A DNA stretch of 64,000 nt, taken from positions 1 through 64,000 of the forward strand of contig QKGM01000008.1 of assembly GCA_003250395.1 (NCBI GenBank). Direction: 5' to 3'. Source of the stretch: Bacteroidota bacterium (GTDB taxonomy: Bacteria > Bacteroidota > Bacteroidia > Bacteroidales > TTA-H9). Position numbers and translations under genes: made by a program. Positions 26,823-35,608 of the stretch are shown in pieces. Positions within the stretch are counted from its first letter, which is position 1; each line of letters opens with the position of its first letter. The notes under the pieces were generated by a model that worked only from the letters and a program-made list of their open reading frames with translations, ran no database searches and was not told where the DNA came from.

Positions 26823-27361
26823 ACCAGTTATCACCAGGAACCCGGATTGACCATGATCGTTATGGCCTGGGTGTCGTAAGTCTAGTGAATCTCACAACTG
26901 TAGAAGTTTTTTTTGAAAGAGGCGGGCGAGTTGAATTGGCAAAAAATAATCTGAATGCCAAAATTCTTAGCCAACCTGAGAGTAATAATAAGTCTGAATC
27001 CCAGATAGATGTTCAGCAATTGGCTGCAGCTATTGAGGATGTATTGGAGCGTTACGGAGCCCTCCAGAAAAACATAGAGCTTGGACGAAAGTGGGAGGGA
27101 GGTACCATGTTGTTACAACCTGCCAATTTAAACCTTAAGCCCAAAGAGGTTCCGATAGAAGTCTTTTTTCATAAAATCGTGATGGCCCGTGACAGGCTTA
27201 GGGTGCTTGAACAAAATATCAACAGCCATCCGGTACTCACTGACGAAGAAAAAGTTAATCTTCAGCAATATATTACCAGGATATACGGCTCCTTTACGAC
27301 GTTCAATATTTTATTCGAGAACAAGGAGGACTTCTTTAGCGGGGGAGGTAAAGCCGACTAA
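26819..27361 (+). CDS. Conserved hypothetical protein with KOW-like N-terminus
   Basis: The 180-residue protein has a small beta-barrel-like start (GTRIDHDRYGLGVVSLVNLTTVEVFFERGG, residues 6-36), recalling KOW/CarD-type or UvrD-C-terminal Tudor modules that touch RNA polymerase or nucleic acid. The rest is helical with acidic segments. The gene overlaps the kinase gene by 4 bp and shares one base of its stop with the next start, so all three are one transcription unit. Function unknown. Confidence 0.7.
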   Translation: MNQLSPGTRIDHDRYGLGVVSLVNLTTVEVFFERGGRVELAKNNLNAKILSQPESNNKSESQIDVQQLAAAIEDVLERYGALQKNIELGRKWEGGTMLLQPANLNLKPKEVPIEVFFHKIVMARDRLRVLEQNINSHPVLTDEEKVNLQQYITRIYGSFTTFNILFENKEDFFSGGGKAD

Positions 27362-28374
27362 TGGAAAGTGCGAACAGGGTGGCTATCGTTAACCTGAACC
27401 AATGTCGTGTGCTGGGATTACATTTGTCTACGGTTACTTTCAGACCTGAATTCCTCAGACGACCTTTTCTTGTTTCGTACATGCCACATGAGCTTCGCGG
27501 GCGGATGTTCTATTTTGCAGTTGCTATCTGTCATCAGACGTATGCCCTTGAAAACAGAGCTTTGAACCTGTATGGCTGGGATTATCTTGAAGCCGGATTT
27601 TTGAAAATGGCAGGGTTGAATCCGCGAATTCTCGATCCGGCTTATTTGGTTGATTTAACTACCAGTAGACTTGCCGATGAACTTGCACCGTATTTCAGTG
27701 CTGACGGCTCGTCTGATTTATCGACTCTCGACCGGAGAGAAGAGAGGGCTACACTAATGAAGCAGGCGGCCTTTTTTATCCATAAGTTTTACAGAGGTTC
27801 TTTCAGCGATTTTCTGGCTTCGACCGGAGGATGCCTGAAAGGCAGGCCGGAAGCTTATTATGAACAACTGAAACAGGTGTCTCCATTTGCTGATCCCCTT
27901 TATAAAAAATCAACTTTTCTGCTGAAGCTTCTCGTCGATGCAAGGCTATTCAATGTATCAGATGTTGAGAATATAGTCCCTGTGATGGATTACCATATGC
28001 AGAGAGTTTTGCTTCGGACAGGATGCGTAGAGATTCCAGACAGAATGTTGTTTGATAATCTTACGAACCGTCGGGAGCTACCTGATGATAAGGAAGTCAG
28101 GGAGGCTTCAGTCGATGCAATGAAGATTATTGCCGGTTTTTCGGGCCTTAATCCTTTGCTGATGAACGATGTATTTTATATGTTAGGACGAAGTTGCTGT
28201 CTGGATGAGCCCATGTGCGTTTCGCATCATTGTGCAAAGGAGCCCTGTAGTCTGACACTGACCCTTCTCCTGCAGCCACACGACAAATGCCTGTTCACTT
28301 CTTTATGTCGTGGTGAAGCCGATGAAGCATACCGGAAACTGTGGCATCCTGTTGTAGCAACCCATTACTATTAA
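27361..28374 (+). CDS. Unknown protein with Cys-rich C-terminus, DNA-glycosylase/queuosine-salvage flavour
   Basis: The 337-residue protein has no signal peptide. The middle, FADPLYKKSTFLLKLLVDA (176-194) and VMDYHMQRVLLRTGCVEI (208-225), recalls the helix-hairpin-helix core and DY/DxH active-site region of HhH DNA glycosylases and of DUF2419 queuosine-salvage hydrolases. D210 would be the candidate catalytic acid. The C-terminus has cysteines 279, 280, 286, 291, 296, 310 and 316 with histidines (MCVSHHCAKEPC), a probable Fe-S or zinc site. I do not recognise a named family. The frame is tightly coupled to the 180-residue protein and the kinase. Confidence 0.6.
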   Translation: MESANRVAIVNLNQCRVLGLHLSTVTFRPEFLRRPFLVSYMPHELRGRMFYFAVAICHQTYALENRALNLYGWDYLEAGFLKMAGLNPRILDPAYLVDLTTSRLADELAPYFSADGSSDLSTLDRREERATLMKQAAFFIHKFYRGSFSDFLASTGGCLKGRPEAYYEQLKQVSPFADPLYKKSTFLLKLLVDARLFNVSDVENIVPVMDYHMQRVLLRTGCVEIPDRMLFDNLTNRRELPDDKEVREASVDAMKIIAGFSGLNPLLMNDVFYMLGRSCCLDEPMCVSHHCAKEPCSLTLTLLLQPHDKCLFTSLCRGEADEAYRKLWHPVVATHYY

Positions 28375-28395
28375 TGCCACCAGTGAGGTAATTCG

Positions 28396-28403
28396 TACCT
28401 TTG
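28396..28403 (+). promoter_or_regulatory. Candidate -7 box TACCTTTG for the DUF364 gene
   Basis: TACCTTTG matches TAnnTTTG and lies four bases before the ATG at 28408, which would give an almost leaderless message. No clear -33 element is present. Confidence 0.3.
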
Positions 28404-28407
28404 ATCC

Positions 28408-29121
28408 ATGAAAACAAACGTTTATTCCGATCCTTTGATGTTGTTAGCTGAAGAGGCTGCTGTTAACGGTATGGTTTTTAACCGGATTGTATTTGGAGAA
28501 AGGTACTGTGCTGTGATGCTGCCTGATGGAAGGTGCGGGGTATGTGCCACATTGGGGGTCGCTCCTCCAGCGAAACTTCCCCATGTTTTTACAACTGATT
28601 ATAGAACACCTGCCGGACGGGTTATCATGCAGGCTACCTTGAATGCTGCGCTCAATCTGTATGACTTTGAATATGATCAGGTGGATGTTGGCTCCGCGAT
28701 TGTTGCTTCTGGTTATCGTACGATGGTAATGATTGGCTGCTTCTACCCGTTGGTAAAACCTATACGGGATGCGGGGATTGAATTGAAGATATTTGATCCG
28801 GCTGCTGACCAGACACTGGTAAGGCCACCGGAAGAACTTGCTGAAGCTATATCCAGCTGCCAGCTTTTGATGATTACAGCTACCTCAATTACCAATAATA
28901 CGTTTGTGCCTCTCATGGAGTTAGTCAGTAAAGGGACAGAAGTGTGGCTGACTGGCCCTTCTGCTCCTTTTAGCCGGCTGATGTTCAGTGAATATCCTGT
29001 GACCCGCCTGTTCGGTACCCGGTTTGCCCCAGGTAATAATACTTTGCTGAAACTTGTTGAAGAGGGAAAAGGAACCAGAGGTTTCAGCCATACAGGAGAA
29101 AAGGTGATGATTATTGGATAA
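28408..29121 (+). CDS. DUF364 family protein
   Basis: The 237-residue cytoplasmic protein ends in a Rossmann-like DUF364 domain. GYRTMVMIGCFYPLVKPIRDAG, then CQLLMITATSITNNTFVPLMEL and VWLTGPSAPFSRLMF are the usual family segments. The family is annotated as putative heavy-metal chelation, without proof; some members are near metal or cofactor transport genes. No such neighbours are seen here. Confidence 0.8.
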   Translation: MKTNVYSDPLMLLAEEAAVNGMVFNRIVFGERYCAVMLPDGRCGVCATLGVAPPAKLPHVFTTDYRTPAGRVIMQATLNAALNLYDFEYDQVDVGSAIVASGYRTMVMIGCFYPLVKPIRDAGIELKIFDPAADQTLVRPPEELAEAISSCQLLMITATSITNNTFVPLMELVSKGTEVWLTGPSAPFSRLMFSEYPVTRLFGTRFAPGNNTLLKLVEEGKGTRGFSHTGEKVMIIG

Positions 29122-29215
29122 TAAGACAAGGTGCAAGGTGTTTGGTTTGATGTTATTCCTGGTAGCAGGCATTCGAATTTAAACTCCTCAACATTAGCAA
29201 TTACATACAAAATTA

Positions 29216-30262
29216 ATGAAACATCCCTGGCTTCGTATTATTGGATTTATGTTGCTGTTTTACCTGATTATCCGGGGTGTTTTGTATTTAATGGTATCAA
29301 ACGTGGGGGGTGACAACAGGTCGTCGGGTCGACAAAGCACCGTATACATTATCAACCCGGATGATAACGGGAAGAGATTTGTTGATGAACTGTTTGTTCT
29401 TCTGGAGAATCAGCCGGCTTTTAAGGTACAGATTATAGATCCGGAAGTTTTCATGAATCTGCCTTTGTCTCCTGACGCGAAGGTTGTTGTTCCTCCGGCC
29501 GGTGATCAGTATTTCTGGAACTATATAGGTGACCCGGTGATAACCCGGTTATTCAATTGGGTTGATACAGGCTCCTTGGTTTTAACTTTTAATATGGTGC
29601 CAAAGAGGCCGGTGTCATCAAAAGATATTCCTTTGATTAATCAGGGTTATTATTTGGTGAAGTTCCCGGGCCAGACAGACAGTACCGTGTTATGGATAAA
29701 TGAGACAGGTATCGATTCTGCAGGAATCGGAGAGGAGATAAATGCAACAGTCAAGGTAAAGAACCGTGATTTACCTGTCATTGGTACCACGAGAAAAGGC
29801 AGGGGAAAACTGATAACCTGTCTGGCCCGCCCTCAGGTAACTGCAGGTGCAGAAAGTCTGGTGAACATTCTGCTCAACATCAAAGATAGTGTTCCTCTCC
29901 CCTTGATGAATAAATCTGAAATATTGCCGATTGTTTTCGATTCGCTATTGATCAGTCGGGTTAACGGCCAGCTTCAGACCTTATTGACTGGTTCCCCATC
30001 TTCTCAGGTTGCTGCAATCAACTGGCTGGCAGAATACCGGTACCCTGTGGCAAGGTATGCCATCGTTCCCTTACTGTTCAGTAACGATCAAAAAGTTGTA
30101 TTTGCTGCTGCCGAAGCCCTTGTTCAGTTACGTGCTTTTAATGCCCTTGAACCCCTGAAAATCGCGATACAATTGCAAAAGGCTGAATTGAAACCTCTTC
30201 TGCGTAAGGCTGAACAGACTCTAACAAGTTACGCTCAAGGGAGAGATGAGCAGGTCAGGTGA
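29216..30262 (+). CDS. Membrane-anchored hypothetical protein with C-terminal HEAT-like repeats
   Basis: The 348-residue protein has one N-terminal membrane helix (about residues 6-27, IIGFMLLFYLIIRGVLYLMV). A DUF4350-like alpha/beta region follows (YIINPDDNGKRFVDELFVLLENQ, VVVPPAGDQ, GRGKLITCLARPQ). Two HEAT/PBS-like helix pairs come at about 265-335 (VAAINWLAEYRYPVARYAIVPLLF, VVFAAAEALVQLRAFNALEPL). The soluble part is probably periplasmic. Function unknown. Confidence 0.65.
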   Translation: MKHPWLRIIGFMLLFYLIIRGVLYLMVSNVGGDNRSSGRQSTVYIINPDDNGKRFVDELFVLLENQPAFKVQIIDPEVFMNLPLSPDAKVVVPPAGDQYFWNYIGDPVITRLFNWVDTGSLVLTFNMVPKRPVSSKDIPLINQGYYLVKFPGQTDSTVLWINETGIDSAGIGEEINATVKVKNRDLPVIGTTRKGRGKLITCLARPQVTAGAESLVNILLNIKDSVPLPLMNKSEILPIVFDSLLISRVNGQLQTLLTGSPSSQVAAINWLAEYRYPVARYAIVPLLFSNDQKVVFAAAEALVQLRAFNALEPLKIAIQLQKAELKPLLRKAEQTLTSYAQGRDEQVR

Positions 30263-30323
30263 TATTAAGCCACCAGGGATTTACACTGTTAACTAAAATT
30301 TATCAGATAAAAGAATACAGAAA

Positions 30324-30980
30324 ATGATATTAAATATACTTCATCACCCTTTCGCCGGTTTACCGATGCAGGAATGGATCGGTTATCTGGCATCCCTGAT
30401 GATCCTTATAGGGATGACGATGAACTCCGTTCGCAGGCTGCGCTGGATCAACCTGGGTGGCAATGTCCTGTTTGCTTGTTATGGTTTCCTGATTGGCAGT
30501 TTACCTGTCGGTTTTATGAATACACTGATAGGGATGGTAAATATTTATTATCTGTTGAAGCTATACAATAAAAAAGAATCTTTCCGCCTGTTGCCTGTCC
30601 GGTTAAATAACCGCTATCTAAAAGCATTCCTGGAGTTCTATCACGATGATATCAGGAAATTCTTCCCCGGATTCAGCTTTGACCCTGAGATGTATGACCG
30701 GGCCTATATAGTCCTTCGCGATATGACAGTAGCCTCAGTCATTCTGGGAAATAGTACTGAACCGGGTACTTTGCGGATTGAACTTGATTATGCCATTGCT
30801 GCATATCGTGACATGAAGCCTGGTGTATATGCCTTTGGCTATGCAAATGGCGGCCTTTATGCCGAAGGTTTCAGTCTGGTTCAGGCAATTGCATTGACAA
30901 AGGCTCACGAGAAATATCTGAAAAAATGCGGTTTTACTTTAGACGCGGATAAAAAGTATTGGCAACGGGTAATTGGCTGA
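30324..30980 (+). CDS. YgjV-like inner-membrane protein with extra C-terminal domain
   Basis: In this 218-residue protein, residues 10-85 form three helices with the YgjV-type pattern (EWIGYLASLMILIGMTM, RLRWINLGGNVLFACYGFLIGSLPVGFMNTLIGMVNIYYL). The remaining 120 residues look like a soluble alpha/beta domain (YDRAYIVLRDMTVASVILG...AIAAYRDMKPGVYAFG), perhaps a degenerate acyltransferase fold. The role of the family is unknown. Confidence 0.7.
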   Translation: MILNILHHPFAGLPMQEWIGYLASLMILIGMTMNSVRRLRWINLGGNVLFACYGFLIGSLPVGFMNTLIGMVNIYYLLKLYNKKESFRLLPVRLNNRYLKAFLEFYHDDIRKFFPGFSFDPEMYDRAYIVLRDMTVASVILGNSTEPGTLRIELDYAIAAYRDMKPGVYAFGYANGGLYAEGFSLVQAIALTKAHEKYLKKCGFTLDADKKYWQRVIG

Positions 30981-31346
30981 TTCTTTGTCTCAGTGTTTTA
31001 TCGGGTATTTCTTTCTGTCATGTTGGGAAATAATCTCCAATTGAAGGTCGGTTGTTCTTCAGTATGAATACGCTATGTAAACAATCCTGAATATGGTATC
31101 ATTGTTGAGATTCTAATACCATAGTTTACAAGTTTTAAATGCATTTTGGTTAGTATCTGGAAAAGCAGGGAGATATTTCATCAGATATCAACTCAACCAG
31201 ACAGACCCGACAAACTACTTTCCTTTCAACTTCTCTTCTCTTTTTGCCAAATCCATAGAATGGTTTAATAAATCTGGCAGATGTTGCCCCTTTTACTTTT
31301 CAGATTTTGAATCAGTGTATCACTATTTGATGCAAACCGCAGAAAA

Positions 31347-31390
31347 ACCGTAGTTCAATCGTAGTTCAACCGTAGATTAACCGTACGGTC
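31347..31390. repeat. Four 11-bp tandem units (ACCGTAGTTCA type)
   Basis: Consecutive 11-mers ACCGTAGTTCA, ATCGTAGTTCA, ACCGTAGATTA and ACCGTACGGTC keep an exact 11-bp period with the core CCGTA. The same period is seen at 60077-60120 and 7624-7645 with other sequences. Confidence 0.7.
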
Positions 31391-31567
31391 AGGGTCGGTT
31401 CAGGATTGATTCCCGGTTGGTTTTTGCTTTATGTTCTATTCTTCGCATATCTTGATACAACAACTATTGTACCATGATAGATCCCCTGTTTTTAAAAAAC
31501 CGGTTGAGAATTGGTTTCTTAGAAATCTTTGGTGTCAGAGTTTGAAAGCCATGTTCCCCCGAGTCAA

Positions 31568-31584
31568 TTCCATTGTCAATGGAA
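31568..31584. promoter_or_regulatory. Perfect 17-bp dyad TTCCATTGTCAATGGAA
   Basis: Eight-base arms around one central base make an operator-like palindrome in the spacer downstream of prmC. No gene starts nearby, so a regulatory role is uncertain. Confidence 0.3.
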
Positions 31585-31681
31585 CTGAAGCCTGCTGAAA
31601 AGAAAGTTCAATAATATGACAAAGCAGGTGATATAGGTAAATTTGAAATTTCAGGAACATTCCTGTCGCCGGGTGGTCGGG

Positions 31682-32542
31682 TTATCTTATCCCTTTGACC
31701 ATCCTGTTTCGTTGTTGCATGTCATTTCTAAGCTCAATATTGCAGAAACCTAAATTATTGAGCAATTCAACAGTAGCCTGGCCAAAGGCTTCATTAATTT
31801 CAAATAGTAGTATCCCTCCAGTTTTCAGCGCATCAAGTGCATATTCTCCAATCCTGCGGTAAAATCTGAGCGGATCTTCATCAGGTACAAACAATGCCAG
31901 ACCAGGTTCATGATTTAATACATTGGAGTGCATCTGTAATTTCTCGCTTTCCCTGACATAAGGCGGGTTTGAAACGATTAAATCGAATTGTTTTTCCATC
32001 TTGCTACCAGAGAGATGGAAAATGTCGGCCTGGATGAAATCCACACCGGCTGAATGAAGCTCCGCGTTCCGACGACCTGTTTCTACGGCTTCATCGGAAA
32101 TATCAACCGCAACAACAGAAAGGTCAGGTTTTTCAAGCTTTAGCGTGATTGCTATACAACCACTTCCTGAACCAACATCAAGTATCCGATGGCCCTTTTC
32201 AGCCAGATCCAGGGCCCAGGAAACCAGTTCCTCTGTTTCACGGCGTGGAATTAAAACAGAGGGAGATACGCTGAATGGACGACCATAGAACCATCCTTTC
32301 CCAAGGACATACTGAACAGGTTCAAATCCGGCAATCCGCTTGAAAGCAAAATGAATGGAAAGTAATTCAGATTCGCTTAACCTGTAATTACCTTCGGTTT
32401 GCATCTTTAGCCTGCTGATGCCCAGTTTCTCTTCAATTACCCATTCTACAAGAGTTGCTGATTCAGACTTGTCGAATTGTGGCTGAAGATACTGACGATA
32501 ATAGGAAACGACATCTGAAAGCCGGTTTGATGCTACCTGCAT
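31682..32542 (-). CDS. prmC: Peptide chain release factor N5-glutamine methyltransferase
   Basis: The 286-residue enzyme methylates the GGQ glutamine of release factors RF1/RF2. The N-terminal helical domain ends near VQYVLGKGWFYGRPFSVSPSVLIPRRETEEL (about 75-106). The SAM-binding DVGSGSGCIAITL (122-134) and the catalytic SNPPYVRESE (about 189-198) follow. Length and order are typical. It is divergent from the THEP1-like gene. Confidence 0.93.
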   Translation of the reverse strand: MQVASNRLSDVVSYYRQYLQPQFDKSESATLVEWVIEEKLGISRLKMQTEGNYRLSESELLSIHFAFKRIAGFEPVQYVLGKGWFYGRPFSVSPSVLIPRRETEELVSWALDLAEKGHRILDVGSGSGCIAITLKLEKPDLSVVAVDISDEAVETGRRNAELHSAGVDFIQADIFHLSGSKMEKQFDLIVSNPPYVRESEKLQMHSNVLNHEPGLALFVPDEDPLRFYRRIGEYALDALKTGGILLFEINEAFGQATVELLNNLGFCNIELRNDMQQRNRMVKGIR

Positions 32543-32574
32543 TGATACTTCTGTATTTAATGGCGCTAAATTAC

Positions 32575-32582
32575 TACCTTTA
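32575..32582 (+). promoter_or_regulatory. Candidate -7 element TACCTTTA for the THEP1-like gene
   Basis: TACCTTTA differs in one base from TAnnTTTG and lies 31 bp before the preferred ATG at 32614, in the divergent spacer with prmC. Confidence 0.3.
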
Positions 32583-32613
32583 TCCCGTATTTAATACTTC
32601 CAGTCAAAACGGG

Positions 32614-33153
32614 ATGAACCCTACAACCATTCATATTATTGCAGGGGATCAGGGTTCGGGGAAAAGTACCCTGATGGTTCAACTGCTTCAGGAGGCCCGC
32701 TTGCAACAATTGCGTTGCGGAGGGTTTCTGGCCAAAGGCTACTGGCATTGTAACAAGAGATCTGGTTTCGATCTCCAGCTTATCGATTCGGGACGCGTGT
32801 TTCCGTTTTGTCGTGATAAACAGTTACCGGGCTGGCAACCATTACGCCGTTTTTTTTTCTCTCAGGATGCACTTCAGGCCGGGATCATTGAAATGACTTC
32901 GATCCGCGAACATAAAATAGACTTGTGGCTGATTGATGAGATTGGGCCAATTGAGCTCAAGGGAGGTTTATGGCATGATCTGTTCGCTGATCTGGTTAAG
33001 AATCATGAGGCGCCGATGGTAGTCAGCATGAGACCTGACTTAGCTGAAGAGATATGCAGGTACTTTGAAATAAAGGATTACTTAATTCATCCGGTCGGGG
33101 AAACATCAGCCTCGAAGCTATTAGCTGATATTACATATCGGGTTGATGATTAG
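32614..33153 (+). CDS. THEP1-like nucleoside-triphosphatase
   Basis: The protein has 179 residues from the ATG at 32614 (MNPTTIHIIAGDQGSGKST). An earlier start at 32455 would overlap prmC and add residues unlike the family. The Walker A motif is GDQGSGKST, and the Walker B-like LWLIDEIGPIELKGG matches the THEP1 signature DEIGxxEL. The protein hydrolyses NTPs in vitro in relatives; its cellular role is unclear. GGFLAKGY and the loop after it also fit. Confidence 0.8.
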   Translation: MNPTTIHIIAGDQGSGKSTLMVQLLQEARLQQLRCGGFLAKGYWHCNKRSGFDLQLIDSGRVFPFCRDKQLPGWQPLRRFFFSQDALQAGIIEMTSIREHKIDLWLIDEIGPIELKGGLWHDLFADLVKNHEAPMVVSMRPDLAEEICRYFEIKDYLIHPVGETSASKLLADITYRVDD

Positions 33154-33292
33154 TTTTTTATGGTATAAATTTAGTGCCGTTTACCAACCTGATACCTGGT
33201 TTCGTTCGGAAATAAACAAATTACTAAAGGGATCCTGTTCCGGGCAAAGATATTTTAAACATAGAGAAATACAGATATTTCGGAACACGGAA

Positions 33293-34423
33293 TCAACCTT
33301 CCATTAACCCTCTGCCAGTTTTGGTAATTTGTCCGGCAGCTTTCAGATCAGTTACCAGACGATCAAGTACACCATTCACAAACATTTTACTGTTAGGCGA
33401 GCTGTATATCTTGGTGAGTTCAATGTACTCGTTCATGGTAACTTTAATCGGAATAGAGTTAAACTCTGTAAGTTCGCACAGAGCCATCTGAAGAATAAGG
33501 ATGTCCATGATAGAGATGCGATCAGCTTCCCAGTTCTCGGCACGTTCTGCAATCTGTACCAGATAAGACTGACGGTTAACCAATACTTTACGGAACAGGC
33601 GAATGAGGTAATCGCGGTCATCATCCTGATGTGTAGAGTCGGTTTTCAGCATCGATGGTAAGGGTGCAAATTCATCCCATTCCGGAGTCATCTCCCGCAG
33701 GTAGCGGTCGGTAACATAGGCAGCCATGTAATAGTCACTTTCGTGGAACATGATTGATTCTTCACAGGTTACTTCCATTTCACCCTGGTTATCGGCTACA
33801 TAATGGTACATCCTGCCTATCACATCCTTGTCTATAAAACGGAACAGCTCATTGTTTTCAAACGATTCACTGCCGGTGATGGTAATAGTCTCTGTCTGAC
33901 TGTCGGTTGCCCAAAATATATTCTTTTCTTCGAAAAGAAACTGAACAACAGGCATCGGGAAAATGATGCTGTTGAAGAGCTGACGGACAACATCACGATG
34001 TTCGTTGAACCCTGGCTCAGGCGCTGACATGTATTTTTTGTAAAAATCAGCTTCCCGTAATTTGTTGTATATTTTTCTGATTACATCATCATGGTCACGC
34101 CACGAAATTTTCAACTGATCGATACTTCTGTTGATGGCTCTGTTAGCACGCAGGCTTCCAATGAACGGGTTCTCGATAAATCGAAGGTTGGGATTGAGGT
34201 CCTCGGCAGTGGGAAGGTGCTTTTGTTTCCCTTCATCAATTCTTTTCTCTGCAAAATCTACAACTTCAAAAAGCAGTGAAAAGTGGTGAACAGTCAGTTC
34301 GAGAATCCGATCGATACTTTGGAGTAACTGGCGTTCTGCCTGATCCATACGATCGTTTTCTGATTGAATAAAGGCGTACAGAGATTGCAACACCTTGATT
34401 CGGAGATGACGGCGACTAAGCAT
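33293..34423 (-). CDS. nusB: Long NusB-family antitermination factor
   Basis: The 376-residue protein starts with the NusB helix MLSRRHLRIKVLQSLYAF. It ends with the RNA- and S10-binding part RISIMDILILQMALCELTEFNSIPIKVTMNEYIELTKIYSSPNSKMFVNGVLDRLV. Classical NusB is about 140 residues; Bacteroidota forms carry a large inserted helical section, as here (residues about 60-270). It should act in rRNA antitermination. Confidence 0.9.
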   Translation of the reverse strand: MLSRRHLRIKVLQSLYAFIQSENDRMDQAERQLLQSIDRILELTVHHFSLLFEVVDFAEKRIDEGKQKHLPTAEDLNPNLRFIENPFIGSLRANRAINRSIDQLKISWRDHDDVIRKIYNKLREADFYKKYMSAPEPGFNEHRDVVRQLFNSIIFPMPVVQFLFEEKNIFWATDSQTETITITGSESFENNELFRFIDKDVIGRMYHYVADNQGEMEVTCEESIMFHESDYYMAAYVTDRYLREMTPEWDEFAPLPSMLKTDSTHQDDDRDYLIRLFRKVLVNRQSYLVQIAERAENWEADRISIMDILILQMALCELTEFNSIPIKVTMNEYIELTKIYSSPNSKMFVNGVLDRLVTDLKAAGQITKTGRGLMEG

Positions 34424-34781
34424 AAGCGACGAAGGAACGTTAATAAAATGGAGTGCAAAAGTAAGAAAATTACAGGTGCCCGGAGCTGTTTTACAATACG
34501 AACTCGACCGGAAAGGTGAAATTAATTTATGGATTTAGAGTATTGTTCTGGTTTCTAGTGTATTGAAATGCAAGAGAAGGATGTTATTTACATTGTTTCC
34601 AAAGGAAGTTCCGGAAACCTGAATTTCATGGGTAAGTTTTCGGGAAGATCTTTCATCAAGCCTGAAATAATGATAGGAACCTGCTAAGGTTTAATGGAAT
34701 CACGTATAATATGTTTGAAATTTGAGATTAAAGTGTTTGTTCTTTTTTTGTTATATGAATGAGGGCTGCTTTATAAAGTTG
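34424..34781. other. Divergent spacer between nusB and parA
   Basis: About 360 bp with no convincing gene. It holds both promoters; the right end carries the TACCTTTG box of parA. Confidence 0.5.
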
Positions 34782-34789
34782 TACCTTTG
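34782..34789 (+). promoter_or_regulatory. Candidate -7 box TACCTTTG for parA
   Basis: A full TAnnTTTG match lies 26 bp before the parA ATG at 34816. The -33 element is not clear at the expected 19-21 bp spacing. Confidence 0.45.
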
Positions 34790-34815
34790 TCCCGAAGTTA
34801 CGATTAAACTGTTTT

Positions 34816-35604
34816 ATGGGAAAAGTAATCGCTATTGCGAATCAAAAAGGCGGTGTCGGAAAAACCACCACTGCCATCAACCTGGGCGCCAGTCTGGCTG
34901 TTCTTGAATACCGTACACTCCTTGTGGATGCAGATCCTCAGGCTAATGCTACTTCTGGTGTGGGTTTTGATCCTAAAAACATCAAAACCAGTATCTATGA
35001 ATGTATAATAGACAATGCCGATCCGAAACAGATAATTCTGCAGACCACCACCCCCAATCTTGACATTATTCCGGCACATATCGACCTCGTTGGTGCTGAA
35101 ATTGAAATGATTGGCCTTCCCAACCGTGAGTTCATGATGAAGAAGGTGATTGATCAGGTGAAAGATGAGTACGACTTCGTGATTATTGATTGTTCTCCTT
35201 CGCTGGGTTTGATTACTGTGAACTCGTTGACTGCTGCCGACTCGGTAATTGTACCAGTACAGTGCGAGTACTTTGCTTTGGAAGGATTGGGGAAATTACT
35301 GAATACCATAAAAATTGTTCAGTCAAGGTTGAATACAACCCTCGATATAGAAGGAATTCTTCTGACTATGTACGACAGCCGGCTTCGTCTTTCAAAGCAG
35401 GTGGTTGAAGAGGTGAAAACACACTTCCAGCAGATTGTCTTTGATACACTGATAACAAGAAATACCCGTTTGAGTGAGGCTCCAAGTTATGGTGAAACTA
35501 TCATCATGTTCGATGCCAACAGTACCGGGGCTATTAATCATCTGAATCTGGCACGCGAGATTCTTCAGAAAAATAATCTTGCCAATACAAAACAGCCGAA
35601 CTAG
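34816..35604 (+). CDS. parA: Chromosome-partitioning ATPase ParA/Soj
   Basis: The 262-residue protein has the deviant Walker A KGGVGKTTTAINL (10-22), the VDADPQANAT signature (about 40-49) and Walker B VIIDCSPSLGLITVNSL. It drives origin segregation with ParB, whose gene starts four bases after the stop. The parA-parB-DUF5683 order is common in Bacteroidota. Confidence 0.95.
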   Translation: MGKVIAIANQKGGVGKTTTAINLGASLAVLEYRTLLVDADPQANATSGVGFDPKNIKTSIYECIIDNADPKQIILQTTTPNLDIIPAHIDLVGAEIEMIGLPNREFMMKKVIDQVKDEYDFVIIDCSPSLGLITVNSLTAADSVIVPVQCEYFALEGLGKLLNTIKIVQSRLNTTLDIEGILLTMYDSRLRLSKQVVEEVKTHFQQIVFDTLITRNTRLSEAPSYGETIIMFDANSTGAINHLNLAREILQKNNLANTKQPN

Positions 35605-35608
35605 AACC

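Larger units (their letters stand above)
30981..31681. other. 700-bp spacer between convergent genes, with a short repeat array
   Basis: No coding sequence or RNA gene is convincing. It holds the 11-bp array at 31347-31390 and a perfect dyad at 31568-31584, listed separately. Confidence 0.55.
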
